Part shown: positions 6,114-12,885 of the stretch, one piece after another
Numbering within the stretch: the first letter of the stretch is position 1
Layout of the letters: each line of letters opens with the position of its first letter
Virus record (IMG/VR): IMGVR_UViG_3300024518_001839
Span: 1-45,679 of that record
Origin: a virus
DNA length: 45,679 nt
Reading direction: 5' to 3' (one strand)
Notes under the pieces: model-generated
Seen by the model: only the letters and a program-made list of their open reading frames with translations
What the model was told of the DNA's origin: nothing
The model's database searches: none
Made by a program: the position numbers and the translations under genes

Positions 6114-6380
6114 TCATTTCCCATGTTCGTCAATACAGATCTGCGGCCTGACAGTCACGCCAATCCAGCCATCAGCTATCGTCAAACTATCAGGCACTTC
6201 CACGATCTTCCCATCCACCACAGCCAGTGCCATGGGAGGTGCAATCCCCCCCGTCGTAACGTTTATCCTGCCTTCCTCACCTTCATAGCCAAAGAAACAC
6301 CCATCAGTGCCACCACAGGGACAACTATCGCATACCTTCCAGCCGTGTCCGCCATAGCCTTTCAGTTTGATTTGCATCAT
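6114..6380 (-). CDS. 88-residue glycine/cysteine-containing protein
   Basis: Starts at ATG 6380 or 6377 behind GAAAGGGGAT. The N-terminal part holds three cysteines in CDSCPCGGTDGC and several glycines, possibly a small metal site; the rest is beta-rich (GRINVTTGGIAPPMALAVVDG, then DGWIGVTVRPQICI). It is the last gene of the operon that begins at 8666, ending 35 bases before the inverted repeat and promoter at 6030-6079. No family recognised, function unknown. Confidence 0.7.
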   Translation of the reverse strand: MMQIKLKGYGGHGWKVCDSCPCGGTDGCFFGYEGEEGRINVTTGGIAPPMALAVVDGKIVEVPDSLTIADGWIGVTVRPQICIDEHGK

Positions 6381-6424
6381 CGATCCCCTTTCGCGTTACC
6401 GCTTTCATTCTGAAAGAACTGCTT

Positions 6425-6868
6425 TCAATTCATAATTCTACCAGTATGCGGGTTCACCAAAACAGCGTCGCATACATGGTCATTAAACTGACGCTCCGGC
6501 AGGCCATACTCCACGACGTCCACATTAGCCGCCTTAGCCAGCTTAATCATGTTCATCGTGCCTTTGGTGCGCTTGCCGTCAAAGAACGCCACTACGCGGT
6601 CAGGACGCCCCAGTTTGAGCATCTTCTTGTTGCGTATTGGTCCCGCGGATCTGCCATACTTTTCCCAATCAGCCTCAAATACCTGGACATGTATCCCCAA
6701 GTGGTCGGCGATGCAATGGGCGAGTTCATCAGCGCCACGCGAACCACCATGTATTATAGTCTCAGGGTTGAGCTTCTCAATAACCTGGCGCATGTTGCGC
6801 TCCTGCAAGCGACTCATTATACGCCGCATCCCGTAAGTTCTACTTCCACAAACAAGTAATATCATCAT
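6425..6868 (-). CDS. SLOG-family protein, YspA/DUF2493-like
   Basis: A 147-residue Rossmann-like protein with the marks of the YspA/DUF2493 branch of the SLOG superfamily: N-terminal strand ILLVCGSRTYG (residues 3-13), then HGGSRGADELA (40-50), then EADWEKYGRSAGPIRNKKML (66-84) and a later strand VVAFFDG followed by GT. The glycine-rich GGSRGAD loop and the WxxYGRSAGPIRN motif form the expected nucleotide-derivative-binding pocket. SLOG proteins bind or process nucleotide ligands and are common in phages and conflict systems, but the role of this branch is not settled. It sits 33 bases after the nucleotidyltransferase gene and shares its GAAAGGGGAT-type ribosome site, so the two are probably coexpressed. 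Confidence 0.88.
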   Translation of the reverse strand: MMILLVCGSRTYGMRRIMSRLQERNMRQVIEKLNPETIIHGGSRGADELAHCIADHLGIHVQVFEADWEKYGRSAGPIRNKKMLKLGRPDRVVAFFDGKRTKGTMNMIKLAKAANVDVVEYGLPERQFNDHVCDAVLVNPHTGRIMN

Positions 6869-6901
6869 ATCCCCTTTCGATCATAGTGGTAAAAGTTGCC
6901 C

Positions 6902-7876
6902 CTATTCGATCTCAATGTCGCCCATGCCAAACACATACCGACATAACGTCATGATGATAACGTGATCCCAGAAGGAGCGATCCACTTTCTCCTGCAATCC
7001 GCTTGCCGTTGCCGCCTGTTCGCAACGTTCCAACAAGCTCTCCAGGTGCGGTGCTACGACAGTTGCGTAGTCCAACTTGCCCAACTTCACATCCTTGAGA
7101 TACTCAGCTTCCTTGAGCGGAAAGGTGATCGTGCCATCCTCAAGTATTTCGATGATCTCCATTGCCGCCCTGATCGCATGAGATAGCGCCTTCCAGTCAA
7201 CATTTTTATTCTCTGCTGCATCCCGCGCCCTGGCTCCGTACTTATCGTAGTTGCTTTGGACAATGCCAAGCACCTCTTCAACCTTCATGCGCTCCACGAA
7301 CTTCCTGCCAGTCACTTGATACATACGCCACGGATCCTCGTCAAACTTATGAAGATGTTCACCAACTGGCAGAGTGTCCCATATATCGCAAAGCCTCAGT
7401 TCTTGATCCCCGAACTCATTCAAGCCAGCGATGGCCTTCTCCATAGCCCCGACACGCGATCCTTTGATGCCATACTTGGCCGCCTGGCGTCTAGCGTACC
7501 CTACCAACGCCTTCAAGGACTTCGTGTAAAACAGATGTCTATTCATGATGATATAGCCCCAGATAGGCGAAGTCTGTATCAACATATTCTCTGGCGCATG
7601 AAGCATATCAAGCACACACGTCTCCCCGGCACACGCCAGCTTAATGAAGTAATGCAGCGAATACCAGTCGCGGTCAACATCGCCCTTGACATTCTTCATG
7701 TCGTTATCACCAGTGGAACTGGATAGCGTGTTCGGTATCTTGCCCAGCAATACCTCCTCTCGTGTTGGCAATACCACGCCTTTGTAATCGCGATCTGACT
7801 CCGGAGTATCAGTTCCATATAGGTGTGAACCAAATACCATTTCAACTACGACGATTCTGTCTTCTTGCTTATCCAT
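6902..7876 (-). CDS. DNA polymerase beta-type nucleotidyltransferase, RlaP/COG3541-like
   Basis: A 324-residue protein with the minimal nucleotidyltransferase motif: GSHLYGTDTPESDRDYKGV at about residues 16-34, where G16-S17 and the pair D28/D30 would bind the metal and nucleotide; a third acidic residue may lie in the DVDRDWYSLHYF segment near 65-75. The remainder is helical. The length and arrangement fit the predicted nucleotidyltransferases that stand beside RNA ligases in some bacteria and phages (RlaP, COG3541). No RNA ligase is visible in this window. Such enzymes may add or modify nucleotides on RNA. The start ATG 7876 is eight bases after AAAGGGG. It is cotranscribed with the SLOG gene. 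Confidence 0.85.
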   Translation of the reverse strand: MDKQEDRIVVVEMVFGSHLYGTDTPESDRDYKGVVLPTREEVLLGKIPNTLSSSTGDNDMKNVKGDVDRDWYSLHYFIKLACAGETCVLDMLHAPENMLIQTSPIWGYIIMNRHLFYTKSLKALVGYARRQAAKYGIKGSRVGAMEKAIAGLNEFGDQELRLCDIWDTLPVGEHLHKFDEDPWRMYQVTGRKFVERMKVEEVLGIVQSNYDKYGARARDAAENKNVDWKALSHAIRAAMEIIEILEDGTITFPLKEAEYLKDVKLGKLDYATVVAPHLESLLERCEQAATASGLQEKVDRSFWDHVIIMTLCRYVFGMGDIEIE

Positions 7877-7938
7877 ATCATATCCCCTTTCTCCGTTGTG
7901 TAGTCTGACTTAGTTTGTGGCGTCCGCCATAGTTTATG

Positions 7939-8127
7939 TCAGCGGAACAACGCTCTGTAGGCTGTATATAACGTGTCTGCGTCTCCCAGGTAGTCCAGCC
8001 TACGGAACCACGAGGAAACGCCTCTTGTCTCAATTCTCGTGTTCCCCATCACCATTGGATGTAGTTTCCAACTTCTATATGCTTTAATGAATAATGCACC
8101 ACCTGACAAACTGCTAATGTAACACAA
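7939..8127 (-). CDS. Short basic protein of unknown function
   Basis: The frame runs from a TTG codon at 8127, 14 bases inside the end of the preceding gene, with GGAGAGGAGGG eleven bases before it, to a stop at 7939 (62 residues); a later ATG would shorten it to 38. The C-terminal half (SWFRRLDYLGDADTLYTAYRALF) looks like an amphipathic helix pair. Overlap with the upstream gene suggests translational coupling. The unusual start and lack of a recognised family keep confidence modest. Confidence 0.45.
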   Translation of the reverse strand: MCYISSLSGGALFIKAYRSWKLHPMVMGNTRIETRGVSSWFRRLDYLGDADTLYTAYRALFR

Positions 8128-8491
8128 GCCTGTAATAACCCTCCTCTCCTGTATCTGGATTCACTACCATATAGCCTTCTTTTAGTCTATGATAGATAGC
8201 AAAATGAGTTAAGATTGCAAACATAGTCGGGCTATATGATGATGGTGAGATATAGCCTTTGAGTACCAGCCGTTTTCTTTTTACCATTGAGCGCTTCAGT
8301 AACTCGAAAGCGGTATCATCATTGCCTTTATCTCTAAGGCTGTACGTCTTGACAGAACGCCCCAAGGTGAACTTGAAAAACCTATTCCTCCGGTTCTCAG
8401 TGCTTGATCTGTTGTTCGTTTCCTGGAAATCAATATAGTGCGCTTTGTCTGAGAAGAACTCTGGCGCGTCTGTAGGGATAGGGTTAAACAT
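8114..8491 (-). CDS. 125-residue basic protein, possible regulator
   Basis: First gene after the promoter at 8639-8666, with a leader of about 140 nt and GGAGGCACA before ATG 8491. The protein is rich in Arg, Lys and aromatic residues. Residues 35-80 (NRFFKFTLGRSVKTYSLRD, then FELLKRSMVKRKRLVLKGYI) and the helix-rich C-terminus (SPTMFAILTHFAIYHRLKEGYMVV) could form a winged-helix-like fold, the last part ending in a beta hairpin GEEGYYRLVL. That is only a pattern impression. Its position as first gene after the late operon boundary fits an early regulator. Confidence 0.7.
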   Translation of the reverse strand: MFNPIPTDAPEFFSDKAHYIDFQETNNRSSTENRRNRFFKFTLGRSVKTYSLRDKGNDDTAFELLKRSMVKRKRLVLKGYISPSSYSPTMFAILTHFAIYHRLKEGYMVVNPDTGEEGYYRLVLH

Positions 8492-8606
8492 TGTGCCTCC
8501 GTTTCAGTTGAGGTTCATGCGGTGACGTCTGCGCTGAAACGCGACTAACTGGGAGAAAGTCGGACACAGACGCCACTACACGATCAGTCATCATTTTATT
8601 GTCAGT

Positions 8607-8632
8607 GTCAGAGCAGCGGCCACCACTCTGAC
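8607..8632. promoter_or_regulatory. Inverted repeat at the transcription start
   Basis: GTCAGAG (8607-8613) and CTCTGAC (8626-8632) are exact inverse copies separated by 12 bases. The right arm begins at about +1 of the promoter at 8639-8666. As DNA it could be an operator; as RNA it would form a hairpin at the very 5' end of the message, protecting or controlling it. Confidence 0.65.
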
Positions 8633-8638
8633 CTCTAT

Positions 8639-8666
8639 ATTTTAACATGGATACAGAAAAAGTCAA
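8639..8666 (-). promoter_or_regulatory. Sigma-70-type promoter at the late/early boundary
   Basis: On the minus strand: -35 TTGACT (8661-8666), 16-bp spacer, -10 TAAAAT (8639-8644) preceded by TGT, an extended -10 element. It lies in the only gap of about 300 bases on this side of the genome and starts transcription of the nucleotidyltransferase region. Two hairpins stand directly upstream. Confidence 0.8.
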
Positions 8667-8683
8667 GGAAATTCAGCAGGGGG

Positions 8684-8729
8684 AGGGCGATACCCGCATC
8701 AGTGCGGCTGATATGCGCGGGCACGCCCT
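8684..8729 (-). terminator. Compound hairpin in the operon boundary
   Basis: AGGGCG/CGCCCT (8684-8689 with 8724-8729), CCCGC/GCGGG and ATCAG/CTGAT nest into one interrupted stem of 16 base pairs. It is not followed by a T run on the minus strand, so classical intrinsic termination is not proven; it may act with the neighbouring hairpin as a weak terminator or as an RNA end-protecting structure. Confidence 0.5.
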
Positions 8730-8744
8730 GGTATGATACGGGGG

Positions 8745-8795
8745 AGGTCGCCCTTGCTGGTGTGGGGGGAAGGGGAGAAAGCCCCAGGGCGACCT
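8745..8795 (-). terminator. 10-bp stem overlapping the stop codon of the XhlA-like gene
   Basis: AGGTCGCCCT (8745-8754) is the exact reverse complement of 8786-8795, with a pyrimidine-rich loop of 31 bases on the minus strand. It begins within the stop codon of the last late gene. No T run follows. I take it as the likely end structure of the late message. Confidence 0.5.
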
Positions 8796-9030
8796 ATTTG
8801 GGCGCGGACTGTAGCACCTTAATTATAGCAGGGAGTAGCTTCACGCCAACGCTAATGCCTATCGCTATCCAAGCGACCTTCGTCCAGAGCACAGCAATGT
8901 CGATTCTGTTCTTTACTACTTCTTCGCACAGTTTATTGTATTTTGTCGTTATCTCTCTAACTTGAGCGGTTAAAAGTTCATTCTCTAGGCGCAGCTGACG
9001 CACCCATTCAGGCGGCGGATCATTACGCAT
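8794..9030 (-). CDS. XhlA-like membrane-associated lysis protein
   Basis: A 78-residue protein with a polar start, a coiled coil over residues 10-45 (LRLENELLTAQVREITTKYN...) and one C-terminal membrane segment (about 48-72, VLWTKVAWIAIGISVGVKLL). This order and size match the XhlA family (PBSX hemolysin), which works with a holin and an amidase in host lysis. Neither a classical holin nor an endolysin is visible nearby; they might be downstream elsewhere or outside the window. The start ATG 9030 overlaps the end of the 57-residue gene by eight bases. Confidence 0.75.
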   Translation of the reverse strand: MRNDPPPEWVRQLRLENELLTAQVREITTKYNKLCEEVVKNRIDIAVLWTKVAWIAIGISVGVKLLPAIIKVLQSAPK

Positions 9031-9196
9031 TTGCTACCTTCTGCTTTTCGTGTTGGATCGCTACTTTCGGCAATTTCTCCAACTCGTCAAGCGCTGTTCG
9101 GTCTATAAGTAATTCGGCACAAGTTATGCTTTTGCGCGACCGGAGACGGTCCACAATCCTTGCGATGGTTTCTATTATGCGAAGTCCCTTAGCCAT
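9023..9196 (-). CDS. 57-residue helical protein
   Basis: ATG 9196 overlaps the stop of the sigma-like gene by eight bases and its TAA at 9023 overlaps the start of the XhlA-like gene by eight bases, so the three form a tightly coupled set. The protein is basic and helical (LRIIETIARIVDRLRSRKS, then CAELLIDRTALDELEKLPKVAI). No family is recognised. The two precise overlaps are the main evidence that it is translated. Confidence 0.65.
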   Translation of the reverse strand: MAKGLRIIETIARIVDRLRSRKSITCAELLIDRTALDELEKLPKVAIQHEKQKVANA

Positions 9197-9680
9197 GCCG
9201 TTTGTAGGTCCTTTTCGTTAGCCCTTTTCGCCGTTCCTGTTTGCGTATCTTAGATATAATCTTGTTCAAACGGAGTGCCACTGTGCTATGAGCGATTCCC
9301 AGTTGCTGCCCTATGTTTGCCTGAGTCTCGCCGTGCCAGTAATAGAGAATCAAAAGGTTCCTGTCATACTCAGGCAACCCAGCCAGCATATCCTTCACTG
9401 TCATATCGCTGACGTATCTCTCTTCTGGCGAGATGCGTATATCTAATAAATCATGATTGTGAAAAGTCTCAAAAGGCTCATGCCGAATTATCCCTTTATA
9501 CGAGTTCGACCATTTTGGCGTCCTGAACGTTCCCATCAGCTTTCGCCATAGGGCTGTGCGGGACATTGCCGGATCTTTCAGCAAGAGTTCCTTCGCTGTC
9601 TGCGCTATGTCATCAAGCCCCACGATAGGCAGTATGCGATTGGCTGAGTGGACTGTTGCCCGTTCAGTTTTGCTTGTCAT
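9189..9680 (-). CDS. Sigma-region-4-like DNA-binding protein
   Basis: A 163-residue protein whose C-terminal half resembles region 4 of sigma-70 factors: about residues 96-150, with a LAGLPEYDRNLLILYYW helix, ETQANIGQQLGIAHSTVALRL as helix-turn-helix and a basic end (SKIRKQERRKGLTKRTYKRHG). Region 2, needed for -10 recognition, is not apparent in the N-terminal half, so this is probably not a complete sigma factor. Phage proteins of this form act as late activators or regulate packaging genes (ArpU- or RinA-like). Here it lies at the distal end of the tail operon beside lysis genes. The N-terminal half (SRTALWRKLMGTF) may carry a second DNA-binding unit. Confidence 0.8.
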   Translation of the reverse strand: MTSKTERATVHSANRILPIVGLDDIAQTAKELLLKDPAMSRTALWRKLMGTFRTPKWSNSYKGIIRHEPFETFHNHDLLDIRISPEERYVSDMTVKDMLAGLPEYDRNLLILYYWHGETQANIGQQLGIAHSTVALRLNKIISKIRKQERRKGLTKRTYKRHG

Positions 9681-9684
9681 GGCC

Positions 9685-9939
9685 TCACCCTACATAGGCG
9701 GCTATATCATCTATCTGCTGGGTCAACTCTGCCAACTCGATAGCGGCTGCTGCCAGCCATTCCTCACGGCTCTGGGTAAGTCCACCCTCCAAGTCCATGA
9801 TCGTCCCTGGCGGTAATGCCGTTGTCCTGGTTATGTCGTCCTTGTGCGCTTCACGATGTTCCTCATAGAGCTTCTTTTGCCCTTTCATGGTCAATAGGTT
9901 TGGCCGTGATACAAATATCGGTCTTCTGAACACTCTCAT
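9685..9939 (-). CDS. 84-residue helical protein after the tail genes
   Basis: Begins at ATG 9939, nine bases after the stop of the preceding tail-fibre-type gene, and ends five bases before the sigma-like gene. A basic start (MRVFRRPIFVSRPN) is followed by helices (MKGQKKLYEEHREAHKDD) and a C-terminal helix with REEWLAAAAIELAELTQQIDDIAAYV. No membrane segment. It is probably a small tail-fibre assembly or accessory protein by position, but no family is recognised. Confidence 0.65.
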   Translation of the reverse strand: MRVFRRPIFVSRPNLLTMKGQKKLYEEHREAHKDDITRTTALPPGTIMDLEGGLTQSREEWLAAAAIELAELTQQIDDIAAYVG

Positions 9940-9948
9940 GATTCCCCC

Positions 9949-10512
9949 TCAAAAGATTTGTGCGCGCATTATCTGGCCGCCAACCACTGGCGGATATAGC
10001 CATATCCTGTCGGCCAGTGGTTGCGTATATCCAGCGCCGGCGGCCTGTACTTCGTACCGTATCCAATACGCTAATTGCCCGTTAATTGTCACCGGAGCGA
10101 AGTCTGAAGGCGGCAATAAGAACAAGCCAACCCGTTCTGCTACCTTGAAATTATCCAGATCCGCAATGGCTCCAAAATATGATGTTAGTGTTGAAAAGCC
10201 CACTCCATTGCTGTACTCAAATAACCCGGTATACGTCCCGCCCCCTGCTGTCCCGACCTTATAAAGTATGCCCACGAATAACGTATCACTGCCTACAAAA
10301 TGCCTATCGTTTGACTGCACGGGAGCAGCCGGGAGCAAATCAACGTCATTAGCGGTGTCTTCGTTTGCCTCTGTCGTCTGATCGGTAAATGTAGCTGATC
10401 CATTATCAAACACGAAATAGTAATCTACAGGCCCCGGGACCAGCTTTGATAACGACTGCTCCGGGGCGGCTGGGATTGTTGGATTGGTCAATGTTGTAGA
10501 CAGAGTAGGCAT
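9949..10512 (-). CDS. Putative tail fibre/baseplate-associated protein
   Basis: A 187-residue, beta-rich, acidic protein lacking cysteine. The segment DYYFVFDNGSATFTDQTTEA near the N-terminus, a middle with glycines and aromatic strands (TYTGLFEYSNGVGFSTLTSYF), and the ending LAYWIRYEVQAAGAG...VVGGQIMRAQIF look like phage beta-sandwich structural proteins. It starts at ATG 10512, overlapping the stop of the gene before. Its place at the distal end of the tail operon supports a host-contact or fibre role; no enzyme motif is visible. Confidence 0.65.
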   Translation of the reverse strand: MPTLSTTLTNPTIPAAPEQSLSKLVPGPVDYYFVFDNGSATFTDQTTEANEDTANDVDLLPAAPVQSNDRHFVGSDTLFVGILYKVGTAGGGTYTGLFEYSNGVGFSTLTSYFGAIADLDNFKVAERVGLFLLPPSDFAPVTINGQLAYWIRYEVQAAGAGYTQPLADRIWLYPPVVGGQIMRAQIF

Positions 10513-11252
10513 TAGACCTCCGGGAAATACATGCGGAATTCGTAGGTAAATGTCAATACTTCCGTATCAAGAACATCTTGGGGCGGCCCCAAGACTTCGC
10601 GGACGAAAGCGTAAACCCCTGCACTATCCTTGAAATACATGCAAACATTGCCTACCGAAATGGTATCCCCTGACGAATTGGTCAGCGCGCGCCCCCATTG
10701 TGCCGACTTAAATCTATCGCCGCCATCAAAGGCTTTTGATAAAGTCCCAATGGCATAGCTTAATTGCCCTGCCCCAGCGCCGTGAGCTATAAGCCCTTGT
10801 ACTACGAAATCATCAAAGGACTCAGCAGTAACACCCGTCCCCGCGACAAATCCATATGAAGTATCTGCCGCTGGTATTCCATATCCCCCGCCAGCCGCAT
10901 TGGGTTCAGGGAATAAGGTTGCCCGGAATCCAGAAGTCAAGACAGACCCCGTGATCCTTTTCAATCCTAGTCCACCCTCAGCGTAAGTATCAGGGATAGG
11001 GGTGTTGTGCGCGGACACGCGTCGAAATAAAGAATACTGAGTGTGGGCGTTATACAGATTACGCGTGAACGAATGTCCATACGAATCCCGGTTGACTCGC
11101 ACTCCCCCCCCCGCTGTAGTTATCTTCAGATTCCACAGCGGCACGATCACCGGCTGGTGAACCCTGCGCCCAAGCTCAACGAGTCGCTGGTATTTGCGCC
11201 CTTCTTCCTGAAACAAATGACGCTCTTTTTCTATTTCTTCATCATAGCTCAT
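10512..11252 (-). CDS. Tail structural protein, paralogue of the next upstream gene
   Basis: The likely start is ATG 11252, eight bases after the upstream stop, giving 246 residues; a longer frame from 11306 would overlap the neighbour by 47 bases. A helical N-terminus (EEIEKERHLFQEEGRKYQRL) leads into a beta-rich body. It aligns by eye with the 231-residue protein upstream: shared features include DS-x-SF/SH with RN-x-YN, a GTG/GTTAES-x-DD segment, HGxxAGxxxY, W-R-x-x-x-NxSGG/SGDxI and a C-terminal VREVL/VRDVL followed by a long strand. The pair therefore came from a duplication. Possible receptor-binding or fibre parts. Confidence 0.7.
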   Translation of the reverse strand: MSYDEEIEKERHLFQEEGRKYQRLVELGRRVHQPVIVPLWNLKITTAGGGVRVNRDSYGHSFTRNLYNAHTQYSLFRRVSAHNTPIPDTYAEGGLGLKRITGSVLTSGFRATLFPEPNAAGGGYGIPAADTSYGFVAGTGVTAESFDDFVVQGLIAHGAGAGQLSYAIGTLSKAFDGGDRFKSAQWGRALTNSSGDTISVGNVCMYFKDSAGVYAFVREVLGPPQDVLDTEVLTFTYEFRMYFPEV

Positions 11253-11259
11253 AATATTT

Positions 11260-11955
11260 TCACGGGTATACCGTTGATTCAACAGTGTACTTAGTTCGCA
11301 AGACATATAGGTCGGGTACAGTAAACGTGGAATTCAGAACATCGCGGACGACTAATATTTTTTGATTGACGCCAACGCTACTAGCAACGCCCGTTTCGGC
11401 TATCGTTATATCACCGCCTGAGTCATTGAGGAAATACCGCCATATCACAGTGGAAAATCTCTTGCTCGTCCCGTTCCATGACCATATTTCCCAGTCTGCG
11501 CTGTTTTCACCAGCATAAAAATATACTTCGCCAGCAGCGCGGCCATGTACGATGGGCGTCGCTAGAGTGTAATCATCCAGCGTTTCCGCCGTTGTCCCGC
11601 TTCCGACTACAATACCTGAGTCATCTATCCCAACCGCAGCCGCTGTACTCATGTGCTGCGCAGTGTCTACGTTGATTATCGTCCCGTCGAACTGGCGCAG
11701 ATTGACAAAGCTATCCCCCCACGACACCAAACTATCGTTAAGCCGGATAGACAGTACGAAATTGCAAAGCAAGTTGACATAATTCCGTAGCCATGACTGA
11801 GAATGGAAAGATTCGCTTTGTATCACATCACCACCAGGCGAAACAACCTCAATATCCCATCGCCCCGTTGCGTAAGGCGTACCCATTTCGCCTGCTAACG
11901 CTTGGAACTCAGCTAAATCTTTAGCGAACTCTTCGTCTAGTATGCGCTCTCTCAT
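11260..11955 (-). CDS. Tail structural protein, first member of a duplicated pair
   Basis: 231 residues, with a helical N-terminus (RERILDEEFAKDLAEFQALAGEMG) and a beta-rich body beginning VVSPGGDVIQSESFHSQSWLRNYVNLL. The middle holds GSGTTAETLDDYTLATPIVHG and WEIWSWNGTSKRFSTVIWR. It is clearly related to the 246-residue protein encoded next, though the two have diverged well beyond simple copying. The position after the fibre genes suggests tail tip or fibre proteins of this phage. I know no named family for either. Confidence 0.7.
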   Translation of the reverse strand: MRERILDEEFAKDLAEFQALAGEMGTPYATGRWDIEVVSPGGDVIQSESFHSQSWLRNYVNLLCNFVLSIRLNDSLVSWGDSFVNLRQFDGTIINVDTAQHMSTAAAVGIDDSGIVVGSGTTAETLDDYTLATPIVHGRAAGEVYFYAGENSADWEIWSWNGTSKRFSTVIWRYFLNDSGGDITIAETGVASSVGVNQKILVVRDVLNSTFTVPDLYVLRTKYTVESTVYP

Positions 11956-11963
11956 GCCATCCC

Positions 11964-12872
11964 CTAGCTCGTTATATCAACGCCAATGTGGAAACTCAGA
12001 TGCCCTATTGACGACGCCGAACCTGTAGTCACTCTCGTCAGTACACCTTCGCCATTAGCCCCTGTCACGTCATCAGACAAGGCAGCGCGCTTCCACGCAA
12101 ACGGGATGCCACTAACAAGGTCGTTTTCTGTGCCATGATCTGTACTCATTACATACAGCGGCGTTGAGCCAGGCACAAACCCCGAAGCTGCGTATGTCCA
12201 GCCGGTGGCTTCGTGTTTTATAAACTCAAGTTCAAAGTTGGTGTCGTTGGCATCAGCTAGACCAACAGCCTCAATGTCAGTGACGGTAAAGTCACGATTC
12301 CCGTAGTCCTCGTACTTGCAGAGTCCATAATTGAAATCATAAGAAAATGTTGCCCCGCCTGTGCTGGAAAGTGTATAGGTGATCTGTCCTATCCATTTCT
12401 TAGGCGTCTCGTGATATGAGTCTGTAGCAGACACTTCCGCTGTGGCTTCTATTACCTGGGAGTCGGCGGCAGTTCTGGTCCCTGCATCAGTGATACTTGT
12501 CCCTGTCACAGTCAATACAAGGTCGCTGCCGTCAGTCGTGCCATTGCCACCGCTTACGATGAACGCGTGAGCCGCATAGGGAACGTTAGCAGTACCCATA
12601 GTCACCGTAGTAGATGCCTGTGTGAGGTTGGCGTCAGCAGCATTTGCTTCGTAATAACCCGCCATGTAATAAGTGCCAGCGCCCACACCCGCACTTTGGA
12701 AATGGAAAGACTTAAATGCAGGCGTAGGCCCCAAAAGGTGTTTAGTCCCTGCGCCATCCTGAAAGAATACTTTGTTTGCTGCAGTCGTCCAGATCTTCCC
12801 CTGATTCGCCTCTGCGGTAGGATCTGAAATCTCTGGAATAATTATCTGACCGTTTATGAATCCCTGTGGCAT
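11964..12872 (-). CDS. Tail fibre-like protein
   Basis: A 302-residue beta-rich protein with a short N-terminal hairpin (FINGQIIIPEISDPTAEANQGKIW) typical of phage structural fibres that begin with attachment strands, followed by a Gly/Thr/Ala-rich body and GVLTRVTTGSASSIGHLSFHIGVDIT at the end. Segments SFHFQSAGVGAGTYYMAGYY and WIGQITYTLSSTGGATFSYDF look like jelly-roll strands. No catalytic pattern is visible. It lies between the 594-residue spike-like protein and the duplicated pair, all in one operon with spacings of about ten bases. Confidence 0.7.
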   Translation of the reverse strand: MPQGFINGQIIIPEISDPTAEANQGKIWTTAANKVFFQDGAGTKHLLGPTPAFKSFHFQSAGVGAGTYYMAGYYEANAADANLTQASTTVTMGTANVPYAAHAFIVSGGNGTTDGSDLVLTVTGTSITDAGTRTAADSQVIEATAEVSATDSYHETPKKWIGQITYTLSSTGGATFSYDFNYGLCKYEDYGNRDFTVTDIEAVGLADANDTNFELEFIKHEATGWTYAASGFVPGSTPLYVMSTDHGTENDLVSGIPFAWKRAALSDDVTGANGEGVLTRVTTGSASSIGHLSFHIGVDITS

Positions 12873-12885
12873 AATATCACCTCAC

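Noticed and set aside
8484-8666. Minus-strand open frame of 60 codons before the 125-residue gene
   Set aside because: It starts within the promoter at 8639-8666 and covers the leader; it lacks a ribosome site and resembles no protein.
9189-9680. Complete sigma factor
   Set aside because: Only the region 4-like HTH is visible; no region 2 pattern is found, so I call it sigma-region-4-like only.
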